Source: Paenibacillus_AB sp036577625
GTDB lineage: Bacteria; Bacillota; Bacilli; Paenibacillales; NBRC-103111
Length of the DNA stretch: 64,000 bases
Direction: 5' to 3'
NCBI RefSeq assembly: GCF_036577625.1
Contig: NZ_JARBDC010000088.1
Location: 202,417 to 266,416, forward strand
In this document: positions 35,966 through 44,672 of the stretch, one piece after another
How positions within the stretch are numbered: position 1 is the first letter of the stretch
Layout of the letters: every line of letters starts with the position of its first letter
Program-made: the position numbers and the translations under genes
Notes under the pieces: generated by a model
What the model was told of the DNA's origin: nothing
The model's input: the letters and a program-made list of their open reading frames with translations, nothing else
Databases searched by the model: none

Positions 35966-36778
35966 ATGTCTTTTCCTTTATGCGGACATATACCGCGGTT
36001 GACGTATTTTCGGCACGTCGTCCGGCGCGAGCAATTTTTTCAATTCGAAAGCGTACAAAGCGAATGGCTCGTCTTTGCGGTGGAAGACGGGTCGTTTTAT
36101 TATGAAATCGGAGACCGGAGCGCGACCGCTACGTTCGGCGATCTCGTGTTTTGTCCGCCGGGCGTCGCCTTTCGCCGCGTCGTCATTTCGCCGGTTACTT
36201 TGTTCGTTCTCCGCATGGGCTGGACGGACGATCTGGGAAACGAGCTCGATCCGCTCCGCCTGAGCCGCCTTCCGGTCGGCAAGGTGAGCCTGCGCAATAC
36301 GGAGAAGCTGCTGGACGATTACGCCGCGATGAAGCGCCACAACTTCCTTGACGAGCGTTGGAGCATGGTCGGGCGAAATCATTATTTGCACCATATTTGG
36401 CTGATGTACTGCGAACAGGCGGAACAGCTGCCGACCGACGAAGCGGACCGGTCGTCCGATCCGTTCATCCGCAAAGCGACCAAGCTGATCGAGGAGCATG
36501 CGTTCGAGCGGTTCAGCCTGAATGCGATAGCCGTCTCCCTCGGCGTCAGCCGCATGCAGCTGTGCCAAAAGTTCCAGGCCGAGCTCGGAACGACCCCGAT
36601 CAAATACGCGACCGCCCTCCGGCTCGAAAAAGCGAAGAAGCTGCTCGCCGAAACGAATTTGACGCTGGATCAAATATCCGAATGCTGCGGCTACCAGAAC
36701 GGATTTTATTTAAGCCGAGTGTTCAAAAACAATTGCGGCATGACTCCGAAGCAGTACCGGCTGGAGCATCGGCTGTAA
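35966..36778 (+). CDS. AraC-family transcriptional regulator
   Basis: A 270-residue regulator: N-terminal sensing domain (about 1-150, with FATFGDLVFCPPG-like beta strands) and C-terminal double HTH (about 170-268: RFSLNAIAVSLGVSRMQLCQ and LDQISECCGYQNGFYLSRVF). I prefer the ATG at 35966 over the GTG at 35960 because GGGGAGAGG is better spaced. It is divergent from the binding protein/FAD enzyme pair and likely controls it. Confidence 0.9.
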   Translation: MSFPLCGHIPRLTYFRHVVRREQFFQFESVQSEWLVFAVEDGSFYYEIGDRSATATFGDLVFCPPGVAFRRVVISPVTLFVLRMGWTDDLGNELDPLRLSRLPVGKVSLRNTEKLLDDYAAMKRHNFLDERWSMVGRNHYLHHIWLMYCEQAEQLPTDEADRSSDPFIRKATKLIEEHAFERFSLNAIAVSLGVSRMQLCQKFQAELGTTPIKYATALRLEKAKKLLAETNLTLDQISECCGYQNGFYLSRVFKNNCGMTPKQYRLEHRL

Positions 36779-36851
36779 CGAACCGGAAGTTTCCCGGCAA
36801 AACGGCTCGCATGGGGCAACGGGGTACCATTTTGCAGGAGGTTTTCACGGT
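36777..36851. repeat. Two-unit palindrome pair
   Basis: Units start at 36777 (AACCGGAAGTTTCCCGG) and 36828 (GCAGGAGGTTTTCACGG), 51 bases apart. They resemble the last two units of the array at 26546-26733. The first overlaps the AraC stop codon. The rest of the 36852-36996 gap shows nothing I can assign. Confidence 0.55.
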
Positions 36852-36996
36852 AATCCAGGCTAAGCTCCGCTCGGCCCCTGCGGGGCCATCGCCAATGCGG
36901 GGCTGCGGCGGTCCGACTGCGAACGCAGCCGAGCGCCCGCTTTTCCGCACAAAGCCAAACAGCCATCCTCTCCGGACGGCTGCGTGAATCGACGGG

Positions 36997-37675
36997 CTAC
37001 TTCGCGCCCGCCGCCTTGATCGCTTGATCGGCGGCGTTTTCGGCGTCCCGCAATATCGTGTTAATGTCCTTGCCTCCGGCAGCTAGATCTTTTACCGCCT
37101 GGTAGAGCACGGAAGACGCTTTGCCGTCGTGTTTGCTCGGTTTATGCGGGAGAACCGGCTTCGATTTGAATACGGCTTGAATGTTTTTGCCTTTGAAGGC
37201 GTCGTGCGCCGCCGCGAAATCGGTTTGCCATTCCGGCTTGTTCAAGACGGACACCCGTCCCTGCCTGATGAGATCGAGCTGCACTTCGTCGGAAGACGTC
37301 ACAACCTGCATGACCTTTTGCTCGACAGCATCAAAATATGCGCATCGGTTTCCCGGCCTTTGCCGGCGGAACCTTCGAAGTTGGGCAATTGCGCCAAATC
37401 CCAGTTGATTCCCGACGCCTCCCGGACCTGATTGACCACCATGTCGAGCCAAGGCGTATACATGGCCATGTTCCGGTCCTTCGTAAACCCGTTGATGCCG
37501 TAGCTGTATTTGCCGTTCTGCACATAACCCGGAATCGCGAACAGATCGCCGTACAATCGCAATATTTGGGCCCACTGGTCGTTCTGGAGCGTCGGCTTGC
37601 CGCTGGCGGGATCGACAAGAGACAGACCCAATCCGGAGCCGATCGCCGTAATGTTGTACGGGTCCAGACCGATAG
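36997..37675 (-). pseudogene. Truncated, frameshifted sugar-binding protein remnant
   Basis: Only the C-terminal half of a family 1 binding protein remains. One frame gives LDPYNITAIGSGLGLSLVDP and YSYGINGFTKDRNMAMYTPW; after a frameshift near 37320 another frame completes it (EVQLDLIRQGRVSVLNKPEW to the stop at 36997). Upstream of about 37675 similarity ends in low-complexity DNA, so the signal peptide and N-terminal lobe are gone. It is a decayed relative of the other binding proteins here. Confidence 0.75.
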
Positions 37676-37856
37676 AGGATGGGAATGGGGATTTGGAACG
37701 GGAAGAGAACGGGAAAACGACGAAATGGAAAAGCGACTCGATCGAAACGAACTTGACACGAGTCCTGCGGCTTCCGGACACGGTTATACTTGAGCGGCGT
37801 ATACAGAACCGTTAGCGGCATGACCCCGGAGCGGTATTTGCCGAAGCGCGGAACAA

Positions 37857-38044
37857 TTACCGTGAAAACCTCCAGCTAAATGATTGCGGTTCACTCGCTT
37901 CGGCCGCTTAACGGGAAAACCTCCCGCTATTTTTGCCGAAACCGCGTTTTTCACTGCTGCAGCCCCGAATTACCGGGAGGATTTCCCGCTAGAACGGATC
38001 CAATGCCCGATACGAGACGAAATAGCGGGAGGATTTCCCGCCGG
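37857..38044. repeat. Four-unit phased palindrome array (GGGAAAACCTCCC type)
   Basis: Units start at 37857, 37908, 37970 and 38021 (spacings 51, 62, 51). Units 1 and 2 read GTGAAAACCTCC and GGGAAAACCTCCCGCTAT. Units 3 and 4 are in reverse orientation (CGGGAGGATTTCCCGC). The whole array is therefore an imperfect dyad of about 190 bases. The rest of the 37676-38358 gap has low-complexity DNA and a terminator. Confidence 0.8.
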
Positions 38045-38217
38045 TAAGAAGAGTCGGACTACAGATAAGATCCACGCCCGGAACACCGCGAACATACCGG
38101 ATTGCAGTACCGCTTGCTTGTGCAGAAATCAAAGTTACTCAACAGTCTCAAAAATTCCGGTTGCTGCGCGGACGATTCGGTTACAGGCGGCCGTTTCCCT
38201 TCCTAAATGCGCAGCCG

Positions 38218-38252
38218 AAAAAAACGACCTGACCTTATACGGGCCAGATCGT
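38218..38252 (-). terminator. Terminator of the fucosidase operon
   Basis: On the minus strand ACGATCTGGCC pairs with GGTCAGGTCGT (two G-U pairs), followed by seven T residues. It lies about 105 bases after the GH29 stop codon. Confidence 0.7.
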
Positions 38253-38358
38253 GTTTTCCGGCATCCGGGCTTGCCGCCGCCATTTGTACCGGCCGCCTCC
38301 GCCTTCGCCTTCGCCTTCAGCCTTGCAGTTTCCGGTCCGGGTCCGTGCACCCGTCCCT

Positions 38359-39630
38359 TTACCGCTCTCCGGCGCGGCAGATCGACAGCTCGGCGATGAC
38401 CGGCTCGCCGTCGCTCTCCGTGATTTCCAGCTCGATTCCCCGCACTTGGACCGGCGGGATGCGCACGATCGCTTTGTGCCCGATATTCCGGCCTTCGTAT
38501 ACCGGAAACGTCCGGCGCGATTTGGCCGTCACGATCGACAAGGTGAACCGCCGGACGCTCTCGCCCTCCGTCAAATCTTCGCCGAGCACGATGCAGTCGA
38601 TCAGCTGCGGCTCCTTCGCCTCGTACGTCCATTTGCCGCCGCCCGAACGCTTGCAATCGGCGATCGTCGCGAGCGGACGGCCGTAGCGCCGCCGTATTTC
38701 CGCGCCGAATTCCAGCAGACGCCCGGCGTCGATGTCCGGCAGCAGCCCTCTCCGGTCCGGCCCGATATTGAGCAGCAAATTCGCGCCGCGTCCGACCGAA
38801 TGCTCGTACAGCCCCATCAGCTCGTCGACGCTTTTGAGCGTATCGGCGTCGCTGTCGCTGTAAAACCAGTTGGCCCGCATTTGCACGTCGCATTCGGCGG
38901 GCAGCCACAGCCGGTCCCCCAGCTTCTCCTTGTCGTCCGTCAAGATCGAGAAGCTCGTCGAATCGACGACGTTCCAGCACGGCACCGGGGCAATCCCGTC
39001 CTCGTTGCCGACCCAGCGGAAATCCGGGTCGCCCATATTGAAGATGAGAATGTTCGGCTGAAGCCGCCGGATTTCGCCGATAATGCGCGGCCAGTCGTAT
39101 TCGTGGTTTTCGGAGCCGCAGCCGTCGAACCATAAAATGTCGATGTCGCCGTACTGCGTCAGCAATTCGGTAATTTGACCGACAAAATAGTCGTCGTACG
39201 CCTTCGCATCCTGGCTGTAAAAATCGGCCGAGCCGTCGTACGGCGAATAATACAGGCCGGGCTTGACGCCGTATTTGCGGCATGCCTCGACGAATTCCCG
39301 GATCACGTCGCCCTTCCCGTCTTTCCATGGGCTGCGGGCTACCGAGAATGTCGAGTACCGGGTCGGCCAGTTGGAAAATCCGTCGTGATGCTTCGCGGTC
39401 AGCACCGCGTAATTCATTCCCGCTTCCTTCGCCGTGCGAATCCACTGCCCGCAATCGAGTGCGGCCGGGTTGAAGGCGGACGGCGTCATCGGCCGTTTGT
39501 CGAAATCGACGTACCCTTCGTAAAACGTACGCAGCCCGAAGTGGAGAAACAGGCCGAATTCCCAGCTCTGATAAGCGAGCTGCTTCGGAGTCGGCTTCAG
39601 TCGTTTGGCATTGGCGGCCGTCATCGGCAT
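38359..39630 (-). CDS. GH29 alpha-L-fucosidase
   Basis: A 423-residue cytoplasmic enzyme with the GH29 barrel: WEFGLFLHFGLRTFYEGYVD at the start, LTAKHHDGFSNWPT, YYSPYDGS and DILWFDG with the nucleophile Asp169. A short C-terminal beta domain follows (about 340-423). It removes alpha-L-fucose from oligosaccharides. It starts 22 bases after the GH95 gene on the same strand, so both are in one operon behind the palindromic operator at 41969-41990. The second GH29 subgroup is more specific for alpha-1,3/1,4 linkages; I cannot place it. Confidence 0.88.
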   Translation of the reverse strand: MPMTAANAKRLKPTPKQLAYQSWEFGLFLHFGLRTFYEGYVDFDKRPMTPSAFNPAALDCGQWIRTAKEAGMNYAVLTAKHHDGFSNWPTRYSTFSVARSPWKDGKGDVIREFVEACRKYGVKPGLYYSPYDGSADFYSQDAKAYDDYFVGQITELLTQYGDIDILWFDGCGSENHEYDWPRIIGEIRRLQPNILIFNMGDPDFRWVGNEDGIAPVPCWNVVDSTSFSILTDDKEKLGDRLWLPAECDVQMRANWFYSDSDADTLKSVDELMGLYEHSVGRGANLLLNIGPDRRGLLPDIDAGRLLEFGAEIRRRYGRPLATIADCKRSGGGKWTYEAKEPQLIDCIVLGEDLTEGESVRRFTLSIVTAKSRRTFPVYEGRNIGHKAIVRIPPVQVRGIELEITESDGEPVIAELSICRAGER

Positions 39631-39652
39631 GCCCTCCCGTATATACGAAATT

Positions 39653-41947
39653 TTACGCGGGATATACCCGGTAGCTTACGCCGGGCGCCGCGGCGAAACG
39701 AACGAGCCCGTCGCCTTCGGCGGCGATCGCGCCCGGCTCCCCGTCCGCGCGGACCGTTATCGGCCGGTCGGTCCGGATCGCGCATTCGCCGCCGCGCTCC
39801 GAACGAATGACGGCGGCGGTCAGCCGGCCGGCCGCCCATTCGATGTCGACCTCGAAGCCGCCTCTCGCCCGCAGGCCGCGGACGGCTCCGCCCGGCCACG
39901 CCTTCGGCAGGGCGGGCAGCAGCCGCAGCTCGCCGCCGTGCGACTGCAGCAGCATTTCCGCGATCGCCGCCGTTCCGCCGAAGTTGGCGTCGATTTGGAA
40001 CGGCGGATGGTCGCCGAACAAATTCGGATGCACCGCATGGTTCAGCAGCGCGTACAAGTTGTCGTACGCTTTGTCCGCCTCCTCGAGCCGGGCCCAGAAG
40101 TTGATGATCCACGCGCGGCTCCACCCCGTATGGCCGCCTCCGTTCGCGAGCCGCCGCTCCAGCGTAACCCGGGACGCCTCGGCGAGCTCGGGCGTGCCGC
40201 GCAGCGTAATTTGCTCCCCGGGATGGAGCGCGAACAAATGCGAGATGTGGCGGTGGCCCGGCTCGGGCTCGTCGTAGTCGACCGCCCACTCCATAAGCTG
40301 CCCGTGCTTGCCGATCGACGGCTTCGGCAGTTTGGCGATCGCCGCCTCCAGCTTGCCGCGGAACGCCTCGTCCGTCCCGAGCAGCCGGGACGCCTCGATG
40401 CAGCCGCCGAACAAGGCGTACACGATCTGGCTGTCCATCGAAGGCCCGACGCACAGGCAGCCGGTGTTGCCGTTCGGCAGCAAATACCGGTTTTCCGGCG
40501 ACAGCGACGGCGCCGTAACGAGCCGGCCTTCGCCGTCCTCGACCAAAAAGTCGAGGAAAAATTCGGCGGCCTCCTTCATGATCGGGTAGGCGCGCTCGGC
40601 CAAAAAATCGAGAGACAATCCGAACCGGTAATGCTCCCAGGCGTGCAGAGCGAGCCAGGCTCCCCCGGTAGGCCAAAAGACGGCCGGGACGTAGGCGCCT
40701 TGAATGGCGGTGTCCGCCCACAGGTCGGTCGCGTGATGCGCGACGAAGCCCCCCGCGCCGTATACGATTCTCGCCGTCTCGCGCCCGTTCTCCCGCAGCC
40801 GGTCGAGCAGATCGAACACCGGCCCGTGGCATTCGGCGAGATTCGTCGTCTCGGCCGGCCAATAGTTCATCTGCAAATTAATGTTGATATGGTAGTCGGC
40901 TTCCCACGGCGGCGTATGGCTGTCGCTCCAGATGCCCTGCAAATTGGCCGGAAGCGTGCCGGGACGGGAGCTGGCCATCAGCAAATACCGTCCGTAATGG
41001 AAAAACAGCGCCTCGAGGCCGATGTCGCGCTCGCCGCCGCGCACCCGGTTCAGCCGCTCGTCGGTAGGCGCGGAAGACGCCGGTTCGCGGTCCGGGGCGT
41101 CCAGCGTGAGCCGGACCCGGTCGAACAAGCTCCGGTGCTCCGCCGCATGCCGGTCGCGCAGCGCCGCATAGCCGAGCCGGGCCGCTTCTTCCGCCTGCTT
41201 CGCGGCGACGGCGGCCGGATCCGCATGACGGAACGACGTTTGCGCGGTTACGATCAGTGTAACGGCGTCCGCTTCCTCCACGGATAGGTAGCTTCCGACG
41301 ACTTTCGCCCGGCCGCCCTCGCACTCCGCCCGCAGGACGGAGCTGTACGTAATTCCGTCCGCGCCGCACGTTCCGGTCATCGAAATCGCGGCCGGACCGA
41401 CTCGCGCGATGTCCCCTTCGAACGGTCGGCGGCTGAGCTGGGCGCTGAACGTGAGACGGCCCGGAGCGTCGGCCGTCAGCCGGACGACGATCGCCTGATC
41501 CGCCGCGCTGGCGAACGATTCGCGGCGGTACGTTACGCCGCCGCAGCCGTAGCGTACGGTCGCGATCCCGTCCGCCAAATCGAGCTCGCGCTCGTAATCG
41601 GCCACCGCCCGCTTCCCGTGATCGAACAGCAGCTTCAAGTCGCCGAGCGGCTGATACGGCGAAAAATGCTGCGGCAGCGACGTCATCGCCATTAAGGCGA
41701 GACGCTCCGCTTCCTGCGGTTTGCCTTCGAACAGCAGCCGGCGCACTTCGGCGAGATGGGAAAGCGCTTCCGGATTGTCGCGCTTGCGCGGCCCTCCGTA
41801 CCAGATCGAGTCCTCGTTCATCTGGATTCGCTCGGCTTCGACGCCGCCGAATATCATGCCGCCAAGGCGGCCGTTGCCGATCGGCAGCGCTTCCACCCAC
41901 CGCTTGGCGGGCTGCTTATAATACAGTTTCGTTTCCGCGCCGTTCAT
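39653..41947 (-). CDS. GH95 alpha-L-fucosidase-like glycoside hydrolase
   Basis: A 764-residue protein without signal peptide. The N-terminal beta-sandwich begins KLYYKQPAKRWVEALPIGNG and RLGGMIFGG. An (alpha/alpha)6 barrel follows, with the family signature LPANLQGIWSDSHTPPWEAD and INLQMNYWPAETTNL, then a C-terminal beta domain. GH95 enzymes release terminal alpha-1,2-L-fucose (some act on L-galactose). AAGGAG lies eleven bases before the ATG. It heads an operon with the GH29 gene, a pairing suited to degrading fucosylated glycans after uptake. Confidence 0.9.
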   Translation of the reverse strand: MNGAETKLYYKQPAKRWVEALPIGNGRLGGMIFGGVEAERIQMNEDSIWYGGPRKRDNPEALSHLAEVRRLLFEGKPQEAERLALMAMTSLPQHFSPYQPLGDLKLLFDHGKRAVADYERELDLADGIATVRYGCGGVTYRRESFASAADQAIVVRLTADAPGRLTFSAQLSRRPFEGDIARVGPAAISMTGTCGADGITYSSVLRAECEGGRAKVVGSYLSVEEADAVTLIVTAQTSFRHADPAAVAAKQAEEAARLGYAALRDRHAAEHRSLFDRVRLTLDAPDREPASSAPTDERLNRVRGGERDIGLEALFFHYGRYLLMASSRPGTLPANLQGIWSDSHTPPWEADYHININLQMNYWPAETTNLAECHGPVFDLLDRLRENGRETARIVYGAGGFVAHHATDLWADTAIQGAYVPAVFWPTGGAWLALHAWEHYRFGLSLDFLAERAYPIMKEAAEFFLDFLVEDGEGRLVTAPSLSPENRYLLPNGNTGCLCVGPSMDSQIVYALFGGCIEASRLLGTDEAFRGKLEAAIAKLPKPSIGKHGQLMEWAVDYDEPEPGHRHISHLFALHPGEQITLRGTPELAEASRVTLERRLANGGGHTGWSRAWIINFWARLEEADKAYDNLYALLNHAVHPNLFGDHPPFQIDANFGGTAAIAEMLLQSHGGELRLLPALPKAWPGGAVRGLRARGGFEVDIEWAAGRLTAAVIRSERGGECAIRTDRPITVRADGEPGAIAAEGDGLVRFAAAPGVSYRVYPA

Positions 41948-41968
41948 GACCGTTCAACTCCTTTTGTG

Positions 41969-42017
41969 GTAAGGTTACCGGTAACCTTACTGTAATCGCA
42001 CTTTCCCGCCCTGTCAA
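41969..42017 (-). promoter_or_regulatory. Fucosidase promoter with perfect palindromic operator
   Basis: The minus strand has TTGACA (plus 42012-42017), a 17-base spacer and TACAGT (plus 41989-41994). A perfect 22-bp palindrome with arms GTAAGGTTACC and GGTAACCTTAC (41969-41990) covers the end of the -10 element and the start site. A central CG and this position are typical of LacI-family operators. No LacI gene is in the window. Confidence 0.7.
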
Positions 42018-42161
42018 TACAAAAAATCGGAGTGCCGCCCGCGAGCCCGATCGCCAGCCCGATTCGCCGCTTGTCCCGGCTATGCGACGTCAAGCGAAAG
42101 GCCCCGCCCCCGGCGCATCGATGCGTCAGAGAGCGGGACCGGGCGTTCGCGGACCGTCCGC

Positions 42162-43436
42162 TTATTTGGCCGCGCTGTTCAGCTCGGCGATTTTTTTGTT
42201 GACCGCTTCCTCCATGTTCCGCAGCCCCGTATTGATATCCGTTTCGCCGGTAAACACTTTGAGCAAAGGCGTCCAGTAGCTCGCCTGCGTCTGCCCCGAC
42301 CATTTCGAGACGGGAGCCGGAGCGGCCGGCTGCGCCGGAATGGCGGCTTTTGCGTTTTTCCCTTTCAGCTCGGGCACGTCGGCGCCGAATACGTCGTTGA
42401 CCGCTTTGTTTTGCAGGGCGGAAATCGTCCCTGCCCGCGACATCATCGTCTGGAATTCGTCGGACAGCAAAAAGTCGATGACGCGGAACGCCTCTTTCGG
42501 ATGCTTGGCGCTCGACGTTATGCCGATATACGTGGCCGGCGATTGCGATCCCGTTCCGGGCTTGGACGAAAACGAAGGCAGCGCGGCGTAGTCCATGCTG
42601 AACAAATCTTTCGTGACGGTAGCCGGGTAAAACGTCGTCGCCTCCATCGCCGTAATCCCGTTCACGCCGAACCGGTTCCAGTCCATAATTTCTTTCGCCT
42701 GCGGGGTGCCGACTTCGTTGCCGGGAATTTTGTAGAAGCGGTCGATGTTTTGGATCAGCTCGGCCCACTGCGCATTGTTGACGCTGGCTTTGTCCGTCTT
42801 CGGATCGACCCAGCCGAGCGACAGCTGGTTGTAGTCGATGACGTGCGCGGAAAAATCCATCCCCCGATACTGAACGCCGCCTTCGGTGCGCGTCATTTTG
42901 CGGGCAAGCTCGTACACGTCGTCCCATGTCATTCCGTCGCGCGGCGGAGCGACGCCGAACTTGTCGAACAAGTCCTTGTTATAATGAAGGACGACGTTCC
43001 GCATGGCGAGGGGCAGTCCGGTCACGCCTTGGCCGAACGTATCCCGCATGACCTGGATCGGCCCCTGGTACAGCCGGTTGGCGTCGAACTTGAACTCTTT
43101 CATCAGCGCGGTCATGTCGTAGGCAAGACCGAATTGCGCCACATCCCGGGGATAGGCGACCGGATCGGCGTAAAAAATATCGATCGGCGAACCGGCGGCG
43201 ACGATATCGGCCGCGTTTTTGTTGCCGTAGACGTTGAAGCTGATGTGGGGGTATTTTTTCTGAATATGTTTGCCGTACGTTTCCATGAACGCTTCCTCGG
43301 ACACGTAGCGTCCCCCGTAAATGTTCAGCACGACCGGCTCGAGCTTTTCCTGCGCGGCGCCGGCATTCCCCTTCTCCTCCGCATTCGACCCGTTCGCGCC
43401 GTCCCCCGAGGAACAGGCCGTCGCGAGCGATACGAG
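42162..43436 (-). pseudogene. Sugar-binding lipoprotein lacking its start and signal peptide
   Basis: From about 43436 the minus strand encodes LVSLATAC (the end of a lipoprotein signal, Cys codon at 43413-43415) and then a full family 1 binding-protein body (EEAFMETYGKHIQKKYPHIS, then LHYNKDLFDKFGVAPPRDGM) to the stop at 42162. Upstream of the lipobox the sequence is no longer signal-peptide-like; it is the antisense of the truncated AraC gene. The start, most of the signal peptide and the promoter are therefore missing. It is related to the proteins at 17178-18476 and 34361-35680. Confidence 0.8.
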
Positions 43437-44036
43437 GTGCGGCTGGATCAGTCTCCCGCTCGCAAATACAACTGCATGTTCGACATCAACTTGCTGTTTC
43501 TCAGCCCGTCCGACCGGGAGTTCGGCAACTACTTGCTGCAAACCGGCCAGCAGCTTCCTTCGCATTACGAGCTGAACGAAGAGCAGACCGTTTATATGCA
43601 AGAGTGGTTCGACGCGATGAAGCTCGAATACGAGAGCGAGTTTTTGGCCAAGGAAACGTCGCTCCGGTCCAAGCTGATGGAAGGACTCGTCTATTTGAGC
43701 CGGACGCGCTTCGCCGCCGCTCCGCCGGACGCGACGTCGGTCCAATCGCAGAGCAACATTGTGGAGCTGCTCAACTATACGCATCTGCATTATACCGACG
43801 AGCGGCTGTCCTTGTCTTCGCTCGCCGACGGCTGCGGCATGAATGCGTCTTATGTGAGCCGTCTGTTCAAGCAGCATACCGGCCGGACGTTCATCCATTA
43901 TTTGCATCGTCTGCGCGTCGACCGGGCGGCGAGCCTGCTCGCCACGACCGATATGGACATCGTCGACATTACGGTCGAGGTAGGCTTCGACGACGCCAGA
44001 ACGCTGCGGAGAGCGTTCAAGAAGCTGAGCAGCTGA
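43437..44036 (+). pseudogene. AraC-family regulator missing its N-terminal domain
   Basis: The plus strand encodes the linker and DNA-binding part of an AraC regulator: CMFDINLLFLSPSDREFGNY, then NIVELLNYTHLHYTDERLSL and the second HTH ending VGFDDARTLRRAFKKL. The sensing domain upstream is absent. A TGA ends this frame at 44036, while the usual family ending (QLTPKQYS) lies in another frame immediately after, so the C-terminus is also frameshifted. A GTG at 43437 could still start a 200-residue product. It directly abuts the truncated binding-protein gene. Confidence 0.75.
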
Positions 44037-44179
44037 CGCCGAAGCAGTATAGTATCGCGACAAGTTCCGGTCCGACGCGGAGGCGAAGCCGGGCGAACGG
44101 CAGGCGTAAGCCGGCGACTGTTTTGAGAACAACCGTCCGGGACAATTATCGGACGGTTCTTTGGCATGCGGCGCGGCTG

Positions 44180-44299
44180 ACGAACCGAGAGATCGGTATC
44201 GGAGCCGAAAGCGGGGGTTTGAAATTGTAACGAATTCCCGTATCGTTATTGCCGGCGAATCGGATCGTTTTCTTCCCTTTTCGCCTCGATAGCGATACT
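44180..44299. repeat. 120-bp dispersed element, copy 1
   Basis: This stretch matches 56923-57042 over 120 bases with scattered differences. Near its ends are ATCGGTATC and GATAGCGAT, an imperfect terminal inverted repeat. It lies in the 44037-44369 gap, which has no gene. Confidence 0.75.
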
Positions 44300-44326
44300 T
44301 GTGCCTAAAGAGGCCGGCGCCGGCGC

Positions 44327-44356
44327 GAAAAAACCGCCGGGCATTCGGCCCGGCGG
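44327..44356 (-). terminator. Rho-independent terminator of the ndh operon
   Basis: CCGCCGGGC and GCCCGGCGG form a 9-bp stem with a five-base loop, followed on the minus strand by six T residues. It lies just after the small gene at 44370-44663. Confidence 0.88.
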
Positions 44357-44369
44357 CTAGCGCCGCTTC

Positions 44370-44663
44370 TCACTCGTCGTCATCGTCGTCATCCGCGTCG
44401 GCGAGCTTTCGCAAATATTCCTCGTCGGCCCGGTCGCGGGCGCGGCTTTTTTCTTTCAGCCGTTCGATGGCCGGCATAATGAGCAAATCGACTTCCTTCT
44501 GCACCGTATACGCGAGGTCGTGGCGGCTCTGCGACTCCAAATACGAACCGACTTCCATAAGCGCGTTGTAACGGTCCAGCTCCTCGCGGGTCAGAAGCCC
44601 GCGCACTTGCACGCTGCAGTGTCTCACAGGACGAGCCGCCTCCTTCGGGACAGACGCTTGCAC
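44370..44663 (-). CDS. Small conserved acidic protein of unknown function
   Basis: Up to 97 residues from a GTG at 44661-44663; a shorter start inside is possible. The protein-like core is REELDRYNALMEVGSYLESQ and VDLLIMPAIERLKEKSRAR, probably two helices, followed by an acidic tail ending DADDDDDDE. I do not recognise the family. It begins ten bases after the NADH dehydrogenase stop codon and is followed by a terminator, so it is the second gene of that transcript. Confidence 0.55.
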   Translation of the reverse strand: MQASVPKEAARPVRHCSVQVRGLLTREELDRYNALMEVGSYLESQSRHDLAYTVQKEVDLLIMPAIERLKEKSRARDRADEEYLRKLADADDDDDDE

Positions 44664-44672
44664 CGTCTCCCG

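Noticed and set aside
39621..40862. 413-codon minus-strand open frame within the GH95 gene
   Set aside because: Same strand, other frame; composition is that of a shadow and the GH95 frame is fully supported.
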